From positions 1 through 5,476 of the forward strand of contig JAEWDM010000014.1 in assembly GCA_023390115.1 (NCBI GenBank): a DNA stretch of 5,476 bases. Reading direction: 5' to 3'. Made by a program: the position numbers and the translations under genes. The stretch is from Bacillota bacterium (GTDB lineage Bacteria; Bacillota; Clostridia; Acetivibrionales; DSM-27016). How positions within the stretch are numbered: position 1 is the stretch's first letter; the number at the start of each line of letters is the position of its first letter. Positions 5,467-5,476 of the stretch are shown here, in pieces. The notes beneath the pieces are model-generated. The model had not been told where the DNA came from, did not search any database, and saw only the letters and a program-made list of their open reading frames with translations.

Positions 5467-5476
5467 GGGGACGGTT
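5467..5476 (+). repeat. Partial GGGGACGGT repeat core at the window edge
   Basis: The plus strand ends in GTGCCAAGGGGACGGTT, cut by the window. The core AGGGGACGGT is like repeats I associate with IS200-like/RAYT transposases, and AGGGGACG also occurs on the minus strand at 172-179. If this is a REP-type element, an inverted TTGGCAC-like arm would be expected just beyond the edge. On the minus strand it is followed by eight T (about 5449-5456), so it might also end transcription from an upstream gene. Confidence 0.4.

Overview
The window looks like a chromosomal segment from a low-to-moderate-GC Firmicute of class Clostridia. Intergenic DNA is AT-rich, Shine-Dalgarno sites are strong (GGAGG), promoters are sigma-A-like, transketolase is split into two subunits, and the YitT, LemA and TPM families are typical of that group. 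Species cannot be fixed from this sequence. All recognisable genes lie on the minus strand, so transcription runs from high to low coordinates.

In transcription order: (1) 5476-5386 is an upstream region ending in a short GGGGACGGT core that resembles repeats found near IS200-like/RAYT transposases. (2) 5385-4477 is a YitT/DUF2179 membrane protein. (3) 4476-4222 is a gap with a GC-richer, foldable block (4384-4439) of unknown role and the main promoter for transketolase. (4) 4221-3376 and 3374-2433 are the N- and C-terminal transketolase subunits, one base apart, closed by a clear Rho-independent terminator (2326-2359). (5) 2325-2088 is an AT-rich region before the next operon. (6) 2087-178 is a three-gene operon: LemA, a secreted TPM-domain protein with a Gly/Ser-rich tail, and a LURP-one-related protein. 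(7) 177-82 is a compact control region with a consensus promoter abutting a LexA-type palindrome. It drives (8) an IS200-like/RAYT transposase, of which only the first 27 codons (81-1) are in the window.

The two transketolase halves should form one TPP enzyme of the non-oxidative pentose phosphate pathway. LemA and TPM proteins often occur as a pair at the cell envelope; the LURP-one protein is a tightly linked third member. The transposase end is the accessory part. Its promoter appears LexA (SOS) controlled, and the neighbouring GGGGACG repeat supplies the stop codon of the LURP gene. I see no tRNA, rRNA, CRISPR array or complete insertion sequence.
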